DNA of 64,000 bases from contig JAEYSX010000002.1 in assembly GCA_023434325.1 (NCBI GenBank), positions 1-64,000 on the forward strand. Reading direction: 5' to 3'. The DNA comes from Candidatus Parcubacteria bacterium (GTDB lineage: Bacteria > Patescibacteriota > Saccharimonadia > Saccharimonadales > UBA4665). Below are positions 25,520 to 34,371 of this stretch, piece after piece (the stretch's first letter is position 1; each line of letters opens with the position of its first letter). The translations under genes were made by a program, and so were the position numbers. Below the pieces are notes generated by a model, which did not search any database, was not told the origin of the DNA, and worked only from the letters and a program-made list of their open reading frames with translations.

Positions 25520-27346
25520 ATGGCAGATATATACGAACCAAACATTGTAGTGATCGGCGGCGGGACGGGGACATTCGGGCTGCTGAGCGGACTAAAGGAT
25601 CGTACACCTCACCTAACAGCGCTGGTGAGCATGGCCGACGACGGCGGCTCGACAGGCATGCTGCGCGACGAATACGACGTACTGCCACCCGGCGACATAC
25701 GCAAGGCGCTTATAGCGCTGGCGCGGACGCCGCAAATGCGCAACCTCTTTGACTATCGGTTTTCTGATGGCGGGCTAGCCGGACACTCTTTTGGCAATCT
25801 CTTTTTGAGCACGGTCGAGAAGATGAGCGACAATTTTGCGCACGCCGTGCAGCTGGCGGGAACATTACTCAACATTCAAGGCCAGGTGCTGCCGATAACC
25901 TTAGATAAGGTGACCCTGGCACTACATGATGGCGACCGTACCATTCGAGGCGAGGCAAAACTGAGCAGGGGAGTCACACTCCAAAACCCACGCCCTACAG
26001 TGCAGCTGGAACCGCAAGCGCACATCACGGCCGAGGCCAAAGCCGCGATCCTAGACGCCGACGCCGTCGTGATTGCGCCGGGCAGCCTATATAGCTCGCT
26101 GGCGGCAGCACTGGTAGTCGACGGCGTTGCCGACGCATTAGCCGCATCACGCGCCAAAAAGATTTTTGTCTGTAACCTAGTGAGCGAACACGGCCAAACC
26201 GACGGTTTTGATGTGCGTGACTATGCTGCCGAGATTGAGCGCTTTTTAGACAATAAAGTAAAACTGGATTACGTGCTGTACAACACCCACGAGCCCAACC
26301 CCGACTTACTCCAGCGCTACGAGTCCGAGGACCGCACCTGGGTGTCGTTTGACCGCGCCAAGCTCCAGCACACGCACTTTACGGCAGTTGGCGATAATTT
26401 CTTAAGCCCGACCAACGGCGGGTCGCGCACGCTCATCCGACACGACTCGGACAAAGTGGCCGACACACTACTGCAGATCGCGCGCAGCCGTGGTACAGTG
26501 AGACGCATGAACGTTACCAAAGCTATCATCCCTATGGCAGGTTACGGCACGCGCCGTCTGCCCATTACCAAAGCCATCGAAAAATGCATGCTGCCTGTGG
26601 GCAACCGCCCGGTCATCGACTACGTGGTCGAGGACTGCATCCGCGCCGGCATCACCGAATTTATTTTTGTCGTGGGCGAAGAGTTTGATCAGATTAAGCG
26701 ATACTACGGCCAAAATCAGATTCTCGAAGAATATCTCGAGAGCAAGGGCAAACACAAAGAGCTAGAGGAAGTCCGCGCTCTCAACAAGCGCGCGCGCTTT
26801 CATTATGTCGTACAAGACCAGTATCAACCATACGGCACCACCGTACCGCTATGGCTTAGTCGACACCTCATCAAGCCGGGCGAAAGCTTTTTGTACGTCT
26901 CTGGCGACCAATTCTTTTGGCGCGAGGACGGCAGCTCCGAAATGGCCGATTTTTTGCAGCAAGCAGACGCGGCCGGCACACCAACTGCCATGCTCGGCAA
27001 CGAAGTGCCCTGGGAAGACGTGCATCTATATGGTATTATCTCGACCAAACAAGACAACGGCGTAGAGATCCTGGACAAGGTGCTCGAAAAACCCAAGCGC
27101 GAGGAAGCAACGACCAACCTCAACAACTCGACTTGCTGGCTGCTTAACTCGGACATCTTGCCCTTTGTAAACGAAAACATGGAGCACAATAACTCGCCCG
27201 AGCACTTCTTTACCGACCCGGCCAACGCCTATGCTGCCGCAGGCAACAAGATGGCGGTTGTTCGTGCCAAGGGCCATTATATGGACTGTGGTACTACCAA
27301 AACCTGGCTGCGCGCCAACCAGCGCATCATCGACAACGAAGGCTAG
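25520..27346 (+). CDS. YvcK/CofD-like domain fused to UTP-glucose-1-phosphate uridylyltransferase
   Basis: 608 residues from ATG 25520 (GTG 25514 also possible). Residues about 6-325 are a YvcK-type (gluconeogenesis factor, CofD-like) domain: VVIGGGTGTFGLLSGLK, MADDGGSTG, PPGDIRKAL and VVIAPGSLYSS. Residues about 330-608 are GalU-type: IPMAGYGTRRLPITKAIEK, VVEDCIRAGI, YGTTVPLWL and GHYMDCGT. YvcK binds UDP-sugars and tunes carbon flow and wall synthesis in Bacillus; GalU makes UDP-glucose. The two are in one continuous frame with no stop between. A TACAGT lies 9 nt before the internal ATG at 26507, so a separate GalU product is conceivable. Confidence 0.9.
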   Translation: MADIYEPNIVVIGGGTGTFGLLSGLKDRTPHLTALVSMADDGGSTGMLRDEYDVLPPGDIRKALIALARTPQMRNLFDYRFSDGGLAGHSFGNLFLSTVEKMSDNFAHAVQLAGTLLNIQGQVLPITLDKVTLALHDGDRTIRGEAKLSRGVTLQNPRPTVQLEPQAHITAEAKAAILDADAVVIAPGSLYSSLAAALVVDGVADALAASRAKKIFVCNLVSEHGQTDGFDVRDYAAEIERFLDNKVKLDYVLYNTHEPNPDLLQRYESEDRTWVSFDRAKLQHTHFTAVGDNFLSPTNGGSRTLIRHDSDKVADTLLQIARSRGTVRRMNVTKAIIPMAGYGTRRLPITKAIEKCMLPVGNRPVIDYVVEDCIRAGITEFIFVVGEEFDQIKRYYGQNQILEEYLESKGKHKELEEVRALNKRARFHYVVQDQYQPYGTTVPLWLSRHLIKPGESFLYVSGDQFFWREDGSSEMADFLQQADAAGTPTAMLGNEVPWEDVHLYGIISTKQDNGVEILDKVLEKPKREEATTNLNNSTCWLLNSDILPFVNENMEHNNSPEHFFTDPANAYAAAGNKMAVVRAKGHYMDCGTTKTWLRANQRIIDNEG

Positions 27347-27389
27347 CCCACAAATCACGAGATCTAGTGGCAAATCGGAACGTCACCTG

Positions 27390-27395
27390 TATAAT
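27390..27395 (+). promoter_or_regulatory. -10 box 7 nt before ATG 27403
   Basis: Perfect TATAAT preceded by TG and a GTGGCA at 27367-27372 with 17-nt spacing as a possible -35. Exactly 7 nt to the NDH-2 start codon; leaderless. Confidence 0.65.
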
Positions 27396-27402
27396 GCCAA
27401 GC

Positions 27403-28620
27403 ATGAGCAATAAAAAAACAAGGGTACTCGTGGTTGGCGGCGGCTTTGCCGGTGTAAAAGCAGCACTGGAGCTTGGCAAAAGCAAAGACGTCGAGCTAAC
27501 ACTACTGAGCGACCATACACACTTCCGGTACTATCCCGGACTTTACAAAGCTGCAACCGGCGGTCTACGAACCGGCGCACGCATACGCCTAGAGAACATC
27601 TTGCACGATACGCCGGGCAAGTTTATTCGTGGCAGAGCGGCCAAGCTTAATCGCGCCGAAAAGTACGTCCAAACCGAAGAGGGCGACAAAGTTTACTTTG
27701 ACAAGCTCGTCCTGGGCTTAGGCAATGTGACCAACTATTTTGGCATCGAGGGCTTGCAAGAATATTCGTACAGCATCAAATCGTCCGAGCAGGCCGAGGA
27801 GTTTAAAGCACACCTTCATCAACAGCTACTGGACGATAAGCGACCAGACCTAAACTACTGTATTGTTGGCGGTGGACCCACCGGTATCGAACTAGCTGGC
27901 GCACTCCCGACGTACATCAAGCGCATCATGAAAAAGCACGGCATTAAGGACCGCAAGCTGCACATCAGCCTTATCGAGGCCGCACCGCGCCTATTGCCGC
28001 GCTCACCCAAGATCATCTCGCGCAAAGTAACCAAACGTTTGCGTAGCCTTGGCGTCAAAATATACCTCGGCACATCTGTGAAGGGTCAGGATCGGGACAG
28101 TCTGATGCTCGGCGACAAAACGCTGCGCAGTACCACAGTTGTCTGGACTGCAGGCGTCGCCAACAATCCATTCTTCAAAAACAACGATTTTAAGCTGACC
28201 GAGCGGGGCAAGGTAGAGGTCAATCAATACCTCGAGGCCGAACCGGGCATCTTTGTTCTAGGCGACAATGCCAACACCCTCTACAGCGGCATGGCGCAGA
28301 CCGCACTGCACGATGGCGAATTTGTCGCAAGCAACATAGCACGCCAACTACGTGGCGAACAACCCGAAGAATACAAACCAAAAGCGCCAATCAGCGTTAT
28401 CCCAGTAGGACCACGCTGGGCAAGCGTACAATGGGGCAAGGTTTTCCTCTTTGGCTGGGCCGGCTGGATGCTCCGTGGCATGGCCGACCTAGTCGGATTC
28501 CACGACCTGCAGTCTTGGCCTAAAGCGGGCGAACAATGGATTCAAAGCCTCGGCGAAGAAGAGCTTAACTGTCCGCACTGCGGTACAGCCCCGGCACAAA
28601 ACGCACCCGCTAACCGCTAG
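27403..28620 (+). CDS. ndh: Type II NADH dehydrogenase-like flavoprotein
   Basis: About 405 residues. FAD-binding VVGGGFAGVKAAL at the N-terminus, second Rossmann motif CIVGGGPTGIELAG near residue 155, FVLGDNAN (FAD) near 290, and a C-terminal amphipathic region (FGWAGWMLRGMADLVG) fitting monotopic membrane binding. The family oxidises NADH and reduces quinone without proton pumping. The extreme C-terminus carries CPHC, unusual for NDH-2. Start chosen at 27403 by the TATAAT 7 nt upstream. The stop overlaps the opposing small zinc-ribbon-like gene. Confidence 0.9.
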   Translation: MSNKKTRVLVVGGGFAGVKAALELGKSKDVELTLLSDHTHFRYYPGLYKAATGGLRTGARIRLENILHDTPGKFIRGRAAKLNRAEKYVQTEEGDKVYFDKLVLGLGNVTNYFGIEGLQEYSYSIKSSEQAEEFKAHLHQQLLDDKRPDLNYCIVGGGPTGIELAGALPTYIKRIMKKHGIKDRKLHISLIEAAPRLLPRSPKIISRKVTKRLRSLGVKIYLGTSVKGQDRDSLMLGDKTLRSTTVVWTAGVANNPFFKNNDFKLTERGKVEVNQYLEAEPGIFVLGDNANTLYSGMAQTALHDGEFVASNIARQLRGEQPEEYKPKAPISVIPVGPRWASVQWGKVFLFGWAGWMLRGMADLVGFHDLQSWPKAGEQWIQSLGEEELNCPHCGTAPAQNAPANR

Positions 28621-28768
28621 CCAAGTGCCACAGGTTACAGTGTCTGCACACATACACGTGCAGTCTAGCCCCATGCTGATATTCGGCCACCGTTGCAGCC
28701 GCTTGCGCATCCTTGCGCGTGTCAAAAGCCAGTTTTTCGCTGCACGGCAGCGTTTGTTCATCTTCCAT
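28610..28768 (-). CDS. Small CxxC...WH protein, zinc-ribbon-like
   Basis: 52 residues, too short for many gene finders. It has one Cys in LPCSEKLAFDTRKDAQ, then VYVCRHCNLWHLA at the C-terminus: the C...K/F..rkeA...YxCxxCxxWHL pattern of small conserved bacterial zinc-binding proteins. TATACT lies exactly 7 nt before the ATG (28776-28781), so it has its own leaderless promoter. Its end overlaps the NDH-2 3' end by 11 bases. Function unknown. Confidence 0.8.
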   Translation of the reverse strand: MEDEQTLPCSEKLAFDTRKDAQAAATVAEYQHGARLHVYVCRHCNLWHLASG

Positions 28769-28775
28769 TGGTGTT

Positions 28776-28781
28776 AGTATA
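28776..28781 (-). promoter_or_regulatory. Extended -10 box 7 nt before ATG 28768
   Basis: TGC followed by TATACT on the minus strand, then exactly 7 nt to the start codon. No Shine-Dalgarno. Confidence 0.6.
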
Positions 28782-28821
28782 GCAATTCACAAGACGACTC
28801 ACATGCATGGGAGCGTTACTG

Positions 28822-28827
28822 TACAAT
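28822..28827 (+). promoter_or_regulatory. -10 box 7 nt before ATG 28835
   Basis: TACAAT preceded by TG, exactly 7 nt before the helicase start. It is divergent from the promoter at 28776-28781, 40 bases away. Confidence 0.6.
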
Positions 28828-28834
28828 ACTAAGC

Positions 28835-31800
28835 ATGGCAAGTTACAAAGAGGCGTTAGCTACGCTCAACGCTGCGCAGCGACAGGCCGTCGAGACTATT
28901 GACGGGCCAGTTTTAGTTATTGCCGGGCCGGGCACCGGTAAAACACAGCTGCTCACCACGCGCATCGCGCATATCCTTGCCGTCACCGACACGCTGCCAC
29001 AAAACATCCTCTGCCTTACCTTTACCGACAGCGCCGCGCAAACCATGCAAGAGCGCCTCAGCGGTATGATCGGCCAAGGCGCCTATGACGTAACTATCAG
29101 CACCTACCACGCGTTTGGTAGTGACATTATCCGCCGCTTTCCAGAGTACTTTAGCGACCAAGCGACGTTGCAACCTGCCGACGACCTAACGATCGACCGA
29201 ATCTTCCGCCAGATCGTGGGTAATCTGCCGTACAGCAACCCGCTCAAATACTCTGACGCCTATCTGGGCGACGTCAAGACGCTCGTCTCTGACGCCAAGC
29301 GTGCACTATTGTCACCCGAGGACCTACAGCGTGCCGCCGCTCAAAATCTGCAATTCATCCAACGCGTTAATCCGATCGTCCGCGCCACACTGGCAGGTGT
29401 TGCTCGTATCGACAAAAAGTCGATACCGCTGTTTGCAAAACTGGCGTCAGAACTGCAGCCGATCGCATCCGAGAGCAGCCAGACCGATGCATCACGCCAA
29501 GACGAGAGCACAACTCGTAAAGCTGCTGTCCCGCTCGCCACGCTCTTTGTAGAATCCCTGCAAACCGCCGTTGCTAGCGCCGAAGAATCCGGCAAAACCA
29601 CTACGCTCACCGCCTGGAAAAACGCCTGGCTCGCCAAAGACGAGAACGGCCAGTTTGTCGCCGACGGCCAACGCACCAACCAAAAAATCATTGCCGCCGC
29701 TCAGGTCTACCAAGCATACCTGCAAGAGTTAAAAGCCCGCGGACTCTTTGACTACGACGACATGATCTTGCGTGCTGTCAACGCACTCCAGACTAACCAA
29801 GACCTCAAGTTTACCCTACAAGAGCAGTACCAATACATATTGCTAGACGAGTTTCAGGACACTAATGAGGCACAGCTACGCATCGTCCAGCTGCTCACCG
29901 ACAACCCCGTCAATGAAGGACGCCCCAATGTTTTGGCCGTGGGCGACGACGACCAGGCGATTTACGCTTTTCAGGGCGCCAACTACTCGCACATGTTGCA
30001 GTTCAATCACATGTACCGCGATGTGACGGCGATTCCGCTGACCGAAAACTACCGCTCACACGCCGATATCCTACACACCGCGCACAGTATTGGCGAGCAG
30101 ATTGAAGAACGCTTACATCACCACTTTCCGGCGATAGAAAAAACACTGACCGCCGCCGGTAAAAATTTGCCCGCGCGCGCCACAATCCAAAGACGCGAGG
30201 CCAAAAGCGATGTCATGCAGTACGCGTGGGTAACGCGGCGCATCGCCAAGCTGATAGAGCAGGGGATGCAGCCAGAGGAAATCGCTGTGCTTGCGCCCAA
30301 ACACCGCCAACTCGAACCGCTCGTTCCGTTCCTTACTCAAGAAAACATTCCCGTCAAATACGAAAAGCGCGACAATGTCCTAGACGACCCGGCCGTTAAC
30401 CAACTGCTGCGCATGGCCGAGCTAACTCTCGCGCTCGCCCAAAACGACACCCCGCGTGCCAACGCCCTGTGGCCGCAAGTCCTCAGCTTTGGCTTTTGGG
30501 AGCTGCCCACCAGCACCATCTGGCAGCTGAGCTGGGAGACCTCGAACAACCCCGCAGGCTGGACGGACGAGCTACTAAAGGACGAGCACCTACGGTCGAT
30601 CGCCCTGTTTTTTGTGCGCCTCAGTCAACTGTCCGGCGCCGAAAGCCTAGAGACCATGATGGACTATCTTATCGGCACTCATGCCCTTGATCTTAAAGAA
30701 ACCGACCTTACAACCTACAAAAGCCCTTACTACGAGCATTATTTTAGCAACCTGAACGCGAGCCTTGCCCAAAACGATCAGCAAGATGCAAGCGACGAGA
30801 CGCAGCAATCCAAGCTTAACGCCGACTTTTGGAACCTCCTCTCTAACCTGATCGTCCTGCGTTCTAAGCTGCGCGAGTATCGTAAGGACAGTGAGGAACG
30901 GCTCACACTTGGCGACTTTGTAGAGTTTGTCCGCGCCCACCGCGAGGCCGAGATCAAAATCCAAAGTACCAACCCCTACGCCAGCGGCACCAACGCCGCC
31001 CAGCTGATGACCGCGTACAAATCCAAGGGCATGGAGTTTGAGGCTGTTTTTATCCTGGACGCCAACGACGAGGCCTGGGGTGGCAAAGCCCGCAACATCG
31101 GCGCGCGCATTACGCTGCCGCCTAACCTCCAGTACATCCGCTACGCCGGAACAACCGAGGACGAGCGCTTACGCCTGTTCTACGTGGCCATTACGCGCGC
31201 CAAACAACATCTGTATCTGGTCAACTACACGCAAAACTACGCCGGCAAAAACATGACGCGCCTCAAATACCTAAACGAAACACCAAGCGAAGCAGGGGAG
31301 ATCGTCAGCCCGTATCTGCCGGAGGGCAGTCAGATCATCCTCCCAGCCGAGGACGGCGTACCCGAGCCCACCACCGAGCTAGCCGCATACTGGCAACAAC
31401 GCCACGAGGCAGCACTGACAAACCCCAGCATGCAGGCCTTATTGCGCGAGCGTCTTAAGACTTTTCAGCTTAGCGCCACGCACATCAGCGACTTTGTCGA
31501 CTTTGTGCACTGCGGCCCGCAATCGTTCTTTATGCTACGTATTTTGCGGTTTCCGCAAGCGCCGCGCGCCGAGCTGCAATACGGCAACGCCATGCACGAA
31601 ACACTCGAATGGATCCACATTCAAGCCAAAAAAACCGGCAGCACACCAAGCAACAGCGCGACTCACAAGGCGCTGGCCGAGCGATTGAGCGCCAAGCGCC
31701 TGCCCGAGCACGACTACAGCCTATACCTAGAGCGCGGCACAGAGGCGCTCAACGCCTACTTACAGCAACGCATGCAAACCGTCGCCCCCGATAACATCGT

Positions 31801-32245
31801 CGAGCACAACTTTAGGCACGAGGGCGTCTTTATCGGCGACGCGCACCTGGGCGGCAAGATCGATAAGCTCATCATCAATAAACAGACCAAAGAGATCGTT
31901 ATCGTCGACTACAAAACCGGACGCTCGCACAACAAATGGTCACGAGAATATAATCTGCACAAAAACCGCCAACAGCTGTACTTTTACAAGGCGCTCGTCG
32001 AGGGGTCGCACACCTTTGTCGGCTACACCGTAACCGGCGCATACCTGGAGTTTGTCGAGCCGGACGAGAACGGCCGCATCCAAGAACTACATCTTAGCTT
32101 TAACGAAGACGAATACCGGCACGTCCGCGCACTCGCCCAAGCCGTATGGCGGCGCATCATGACGCTCGACCTGCCGGACACGACCGGCTACACGCAAGAC
32201 CTCAGAGGTGTCGAGGAATTTGAAGCAGACCTAACCCAAGAGTAA
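28835..32245 (+). CDS. UvrD/PcrA-like helicase with C-terminal PD-(D/E)XK nuclease
   Basis: 1136 residues. SF1A motifs: Walker A AGPGTGKTQLL (about 29-40), LCLTFTDSAA, DEFQDTN (motif II), VGDDDQAIYAFQGA (III), LTENYRS (IV), MTAYKSKGMEFEAVFI (V) and LFYVAITRAK (VI). The C-terminal part (about 870-1130) is a RecB/AddB-type nuclease with GKIDKLII, IVIVDYKTG (active-site Asp and Lys) and YFYKALVE. By family it unwinds and degrades DNA ends in recombination repair, like AddA/RecB but in one chain. It lacks the four-cysteine iron-sulfur motif of AddB as far as I can see. Nothing around suggests an operon. Confidence 0.92.
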   Translation: MASYKEALATLNAAQRQAVETIDGPVLVIAGPGTGKTQLLTTRIAHILAVTDTLPQNILCLTFTDSAAQTMQERLSGMIGQGAYDVTISTYHAFGSDIIRRFPEYFSDQATLQPADDLTIDRIFRQIVGNLPYSNPLKYSDAYLGDVKTLVSDAKRALLSPEDLQRAAAQNLQFIQRVNPIVRATLAGVARIDKKSIPLFAKLASELQPIASESSQTDASRQDESTTRKAAVPLATLFVESLQTAVASAEESGKTTTLTAWKNAWLAKDENGQFVADGQRTNQKIIAAAQVYQAYLQELKARGLFDYDDMILRAVNALQTNQDLKFTLQEQYQYILLDEFQDTNEAQLRIVQLLTDNPVNEGRPNVLAVGDDDQAIYAFQGANYSHMLQFNHMYRDVTAIPLTENYRSHADILHTAHSIGEQIEERLHHHFPAIEKTLTAAGKNLPARATIQRREAKSDVMQYAWVTRRIAKLIEQGMQPEEIAVLAPKHRQLEPLVPFLTQENIPVKYEKRDNVLDDPAVNQLLRMAELTLALAQNDTPRANALWPQVLSFGFWELPTSTIWQLSWETSNNPAGWTDELLKDEHLRSIALFFVRLSQLSGAESLETMMDYLIGTHALDLKETDLTTYKSPYYEHYFSNLNASLAQNDQQDASDETQQSKLNADFWNLLSNLIVLRSKLREYRKDSEERLTLGDFVEFVRAHREAEIKIQSTNPYASGTNAAQLMTAYKSKGMEFEAVFILDANDEAWGGKARNIGARITLPPNLQYIRYAGTTEDERLRLFYVAITRAKQHLYLVNYTQNYAGKNMTRLKYLNETPSEAGEIVSPYLPEGSQIILPAEDGVPEPTTELAAYWQQRHEAALTNPSMQALLRERLKTFQLSATHISDFVDFVHCGPQSFFMLRILRFPQAPRAELQYGNAMHETLEWIHIQAKKTGSTPSNSATHKALAERLSAKRLPEHDYSLYLERGTEALNAYLQQRMQTVAPDNIVEHNFRHEGVFIGDAHLGGKIDKLIINKQTKEIVIVDYKTGRSHNKWSREYNLHKNRQQLYFYKALVEGSHTFVGYTVTGAYLEFVEPDENGRIQELHLSFNEDEYRHVRALAQAVWRRIMTLDLPDTTGYTQDLRGVEEFEADLTQE

Positions 32246-32271
32246 GGACGCCGGCCCCACTCAAAAGCACG

Positions 32272-34038
32272 TTAGTTCTCATGCCAACGCAAGTCATCAA
32301 GGTAAGCCACTATATTCGCTCCGCCCACAACGATAACCTGCAAGCTCGCCTTCGCTACGTTACCAGAACGGGGCAGGTAATCGAAGGTAAACTCGCCCGC
32401 CCCAATAGCGTTTATACCGGACAGATACTGTCCACTTATCCAGTTACCCGCGGCGTCATACTCGTCGACATAAAAGCCGACTTCGCCGCTCGCGATCTGC
32501 CGCATGTCCAAATAACCCGACAAGCTGTAGCCGTTACCAGGGTGGACAGCAACACGAGGCGAAAACAAATGAGTATTCTGCCCAGAAGAAACCAACTTAA
32601 CCGCGTTCTGCGGGTTAGCAGGGGACCCTCGACCCCCGCCATCGGCAGTGATGAGCGTAGGACTATCGGTGGACCAGCCGTCGTCAATACCTTTGTCAAA
32701 ACTACTGTTAGGCAGCAAATTTTGGGGTGTCGGCGGAGGCGTGTCTACATTATCTAAAGGGTACCACCGAAAAGTATCTACGTACGCCCGGATACCCGAA
32801 CCCGGCGTCACATACACCTGCAACTTTGCCTTGGTAACCTGCGGCGAACTGGGCATATATGTAAAAGCTGCATCTGTTACAGTTGGCGACGTTTTAGCGC
32901 CCTTCCATTGACCGCTAATCCAATTACCAGCAGCATTGTACTCATCAATGTAATATCCTAGTTCGCCTCCCGTGCGGGAGACGAGATTGAGATAACTTTG
33001 CATCATGTACGTCTTGTTGCTCTGGACATTTACGGTGGGCGTAAACAAGTGAGCGTTGCCGGTAGGACGTGCGGTTAGCAATGCAGAATGCTGCGACTCT
33101 GGGTAGCTGCCGTGATTTCCACTATCTGCGGTCACACTGCCGGGCGTGTCTGTCGACCAACCATCCGCCATGCCGCCGCTTAGATTGCCATTGGGCAGCA
33201 TGTTTGTATTGCTGGCAACCAGCCCGTCCTTCATGTTTAGGACTTTTAGCATGCCGGCATTTTGTTTGGATTTAGCATAAGCCGCGATAGTGTTAAGGTT
33301 AGCCGTAGAGTACTGATAATCGTAAAGGTTAGAGCTAGGCGAGACTTCGATGCCGTGGAAGGTCAGCACCAGCCACTCTTTATTGGCAACAGCCTGGTCG
33401 ATGCGCGACAGCACGCTAGAAACCGACACCCCGGCTTGCACCTGCATATTGCTAATGACGTAATTGTTGTAGGGCCAGACATTCGTGCTCGTGTCCCAAA
33501 AGCCGCGATGGGATGCGTACGATTTGGCAATCTCGGCCAGCACGCGGTTGTCGTAGTCGCCATAGGGCGTGGCAAAACTAATAGGGTTAATGCCGTGATC
33601 AACCATTATTTGTTTGCCCCCGGACACTTCGCGCGCTAGCTGCTCGTCCGTCAAGCCGTCGGTTGATAGCTGCGGATGACTGGCGGCATGACCGCCAATT
33701 TCCCAACCATACGTGTCGCGCAGCTGCGTGACTTGCTCCCAGTTCATGTACGCCACGTCTGGGTCGGCAGCGCACGAATTGGGGACAGCAGACATGCCCA
33801 CGCAAGTCGTCGCGACATAGGCGGTGCCTGCCAGGCCATGCGCGGCAAGAGTCGGCGCGGCTTGAGTAAATGCATTAAGCAACCCGTCGTCAAAGGTAAA
33901 CGAAAGTTTAGCAGCGGGTTCGATATTATACGGCGCAACTGCGGCCGATACCGATAGAGGCAGCGCAAGCACTGCGGCCATCAACAACAAATACATCACG
34001 GCAACCGCTTTTTTGTACGGTATCAAAATTTCTTGCAT
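32272..34038 (-). CDS. Secreted polysaccharide deacetylase with two repeated beta-sandwich domains
   Basis: 588 residues. A signal peptide ends near VSAAVAP (about residue 34). The NodB domain (about 40-270) has LSFTFDDGLLNAF, GGHAASHPQL (metal His pair) and FATPYGDYDN. Two similar carbohydrate-binding-like modules follow (about 285-430 and 440-588), each with LPNxxxxxGxxDGWSTD, HLFxPxVxV and GxYxDEYxAAGNWISGQ. The start has AAGGGA 5 nt upstream. Divergent from the PgaC-like synthase, so the pair likely makes and trims a beta-amino-sugar exopolysaccharide. Duplicate modules probably bind the polymer or wall. Confidence 0.9.
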   Translation of the reverse strand: MQEILIPYKKAVAVMYLLLMAAVLALPLSVSAAVAPYNIEPAAKLSFTFDDGLLNAFTQAAPTLAAHGLAGTAYVATTCVGMSAVPNSCAADPDVAYMNWEQVTQLRDTYGWEIGGHAASHPQLSTDGLTDEQLAREVSGGKQIMVDHGINPISFATPYGDYDNRVLAEIAKSYASHRGFWDTSTNVWPYNNYVISNMQVQAGVSVSSVLSRIDQAVANKEWLVLTFHGIEVSPSSNLYDYQYSTANLNTIAAYAKSKQNAGMLKVLNMKDGLVASNTNMLPNGNLSGGMADGWSTDTPGSVTADSGNHGSYPESQHSALLTARPTGNAHLFTPTVNVQSNKTYMMQSYLNLVSRTGGELGYYIDEYNAAGNWISGQWKGAKTSPTVTDAAFTYMPSSPQVTKAKLQVYVTPGSGIRAYVDTFRWYPLDNVDTPPPTPQNLLPNSSFDKGIDDGWSTDSPTLITADGGGRGSPANPQNAVKLVSSGQNTHLFSPRVAVHPGNGYSLSGYLDMRQIASGEVGFYVDEYDAAGNWISGQYLSGINAIGAGEFTFDYLPRSGNVAKASLQVIVVGGANIVAYLDDLRWHEN

Positions 34039-34200
34039 TGTTATCCCTTAATTATTGCGCCTAATGTCCGTAGTAACACGCTTACGCTAATTAGTACCAC
34101 ACGCAAAAGTCGGCAAAAGTATGAATTTTAACATCCCACGCAAAGTGCATATGTTAATTTTGGCCAGAAGACACGTAAAACATAGGACAAACCAGACTGC

Positions 34201-34365
34201 ATGGAAGACAAAGTGAGCAAGCTACTATTTGTACTGGCAATCGTAAGCCTGGCGAGCTGGAGCATTGTTGGCATAACCGCCATTTTGCGCACAGTCGCAC
34301 GACTATGGTATCAACGGCCAGCGCGGCCACAACTCCGTCCGCAAACCGAAAAAGCAACCGAATAG
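34201..34365 (+). CDS. Small single-membrane-helix protein upstream of the GT2 synthase
   Basis: 54 residues: short charged start, one hydrophobic helix (about 7-31: LLFVLAIVSLASWSIVGIT), then a basic Pro/Arg/Gln tail. It ends 6 nt before the synthase start, so both are very likely co-translated. By position it may act like PgaD, the small membrane partner of PgaC, but there is no clear sequence similarity. Confidence 0.65.
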   Translation: MEDKVSKLLFVLAIVSLASWSIVGITAILRTVARLWYQRPARPQLRPQTEKATE

Positions 34366-34371
34366 CCCACC

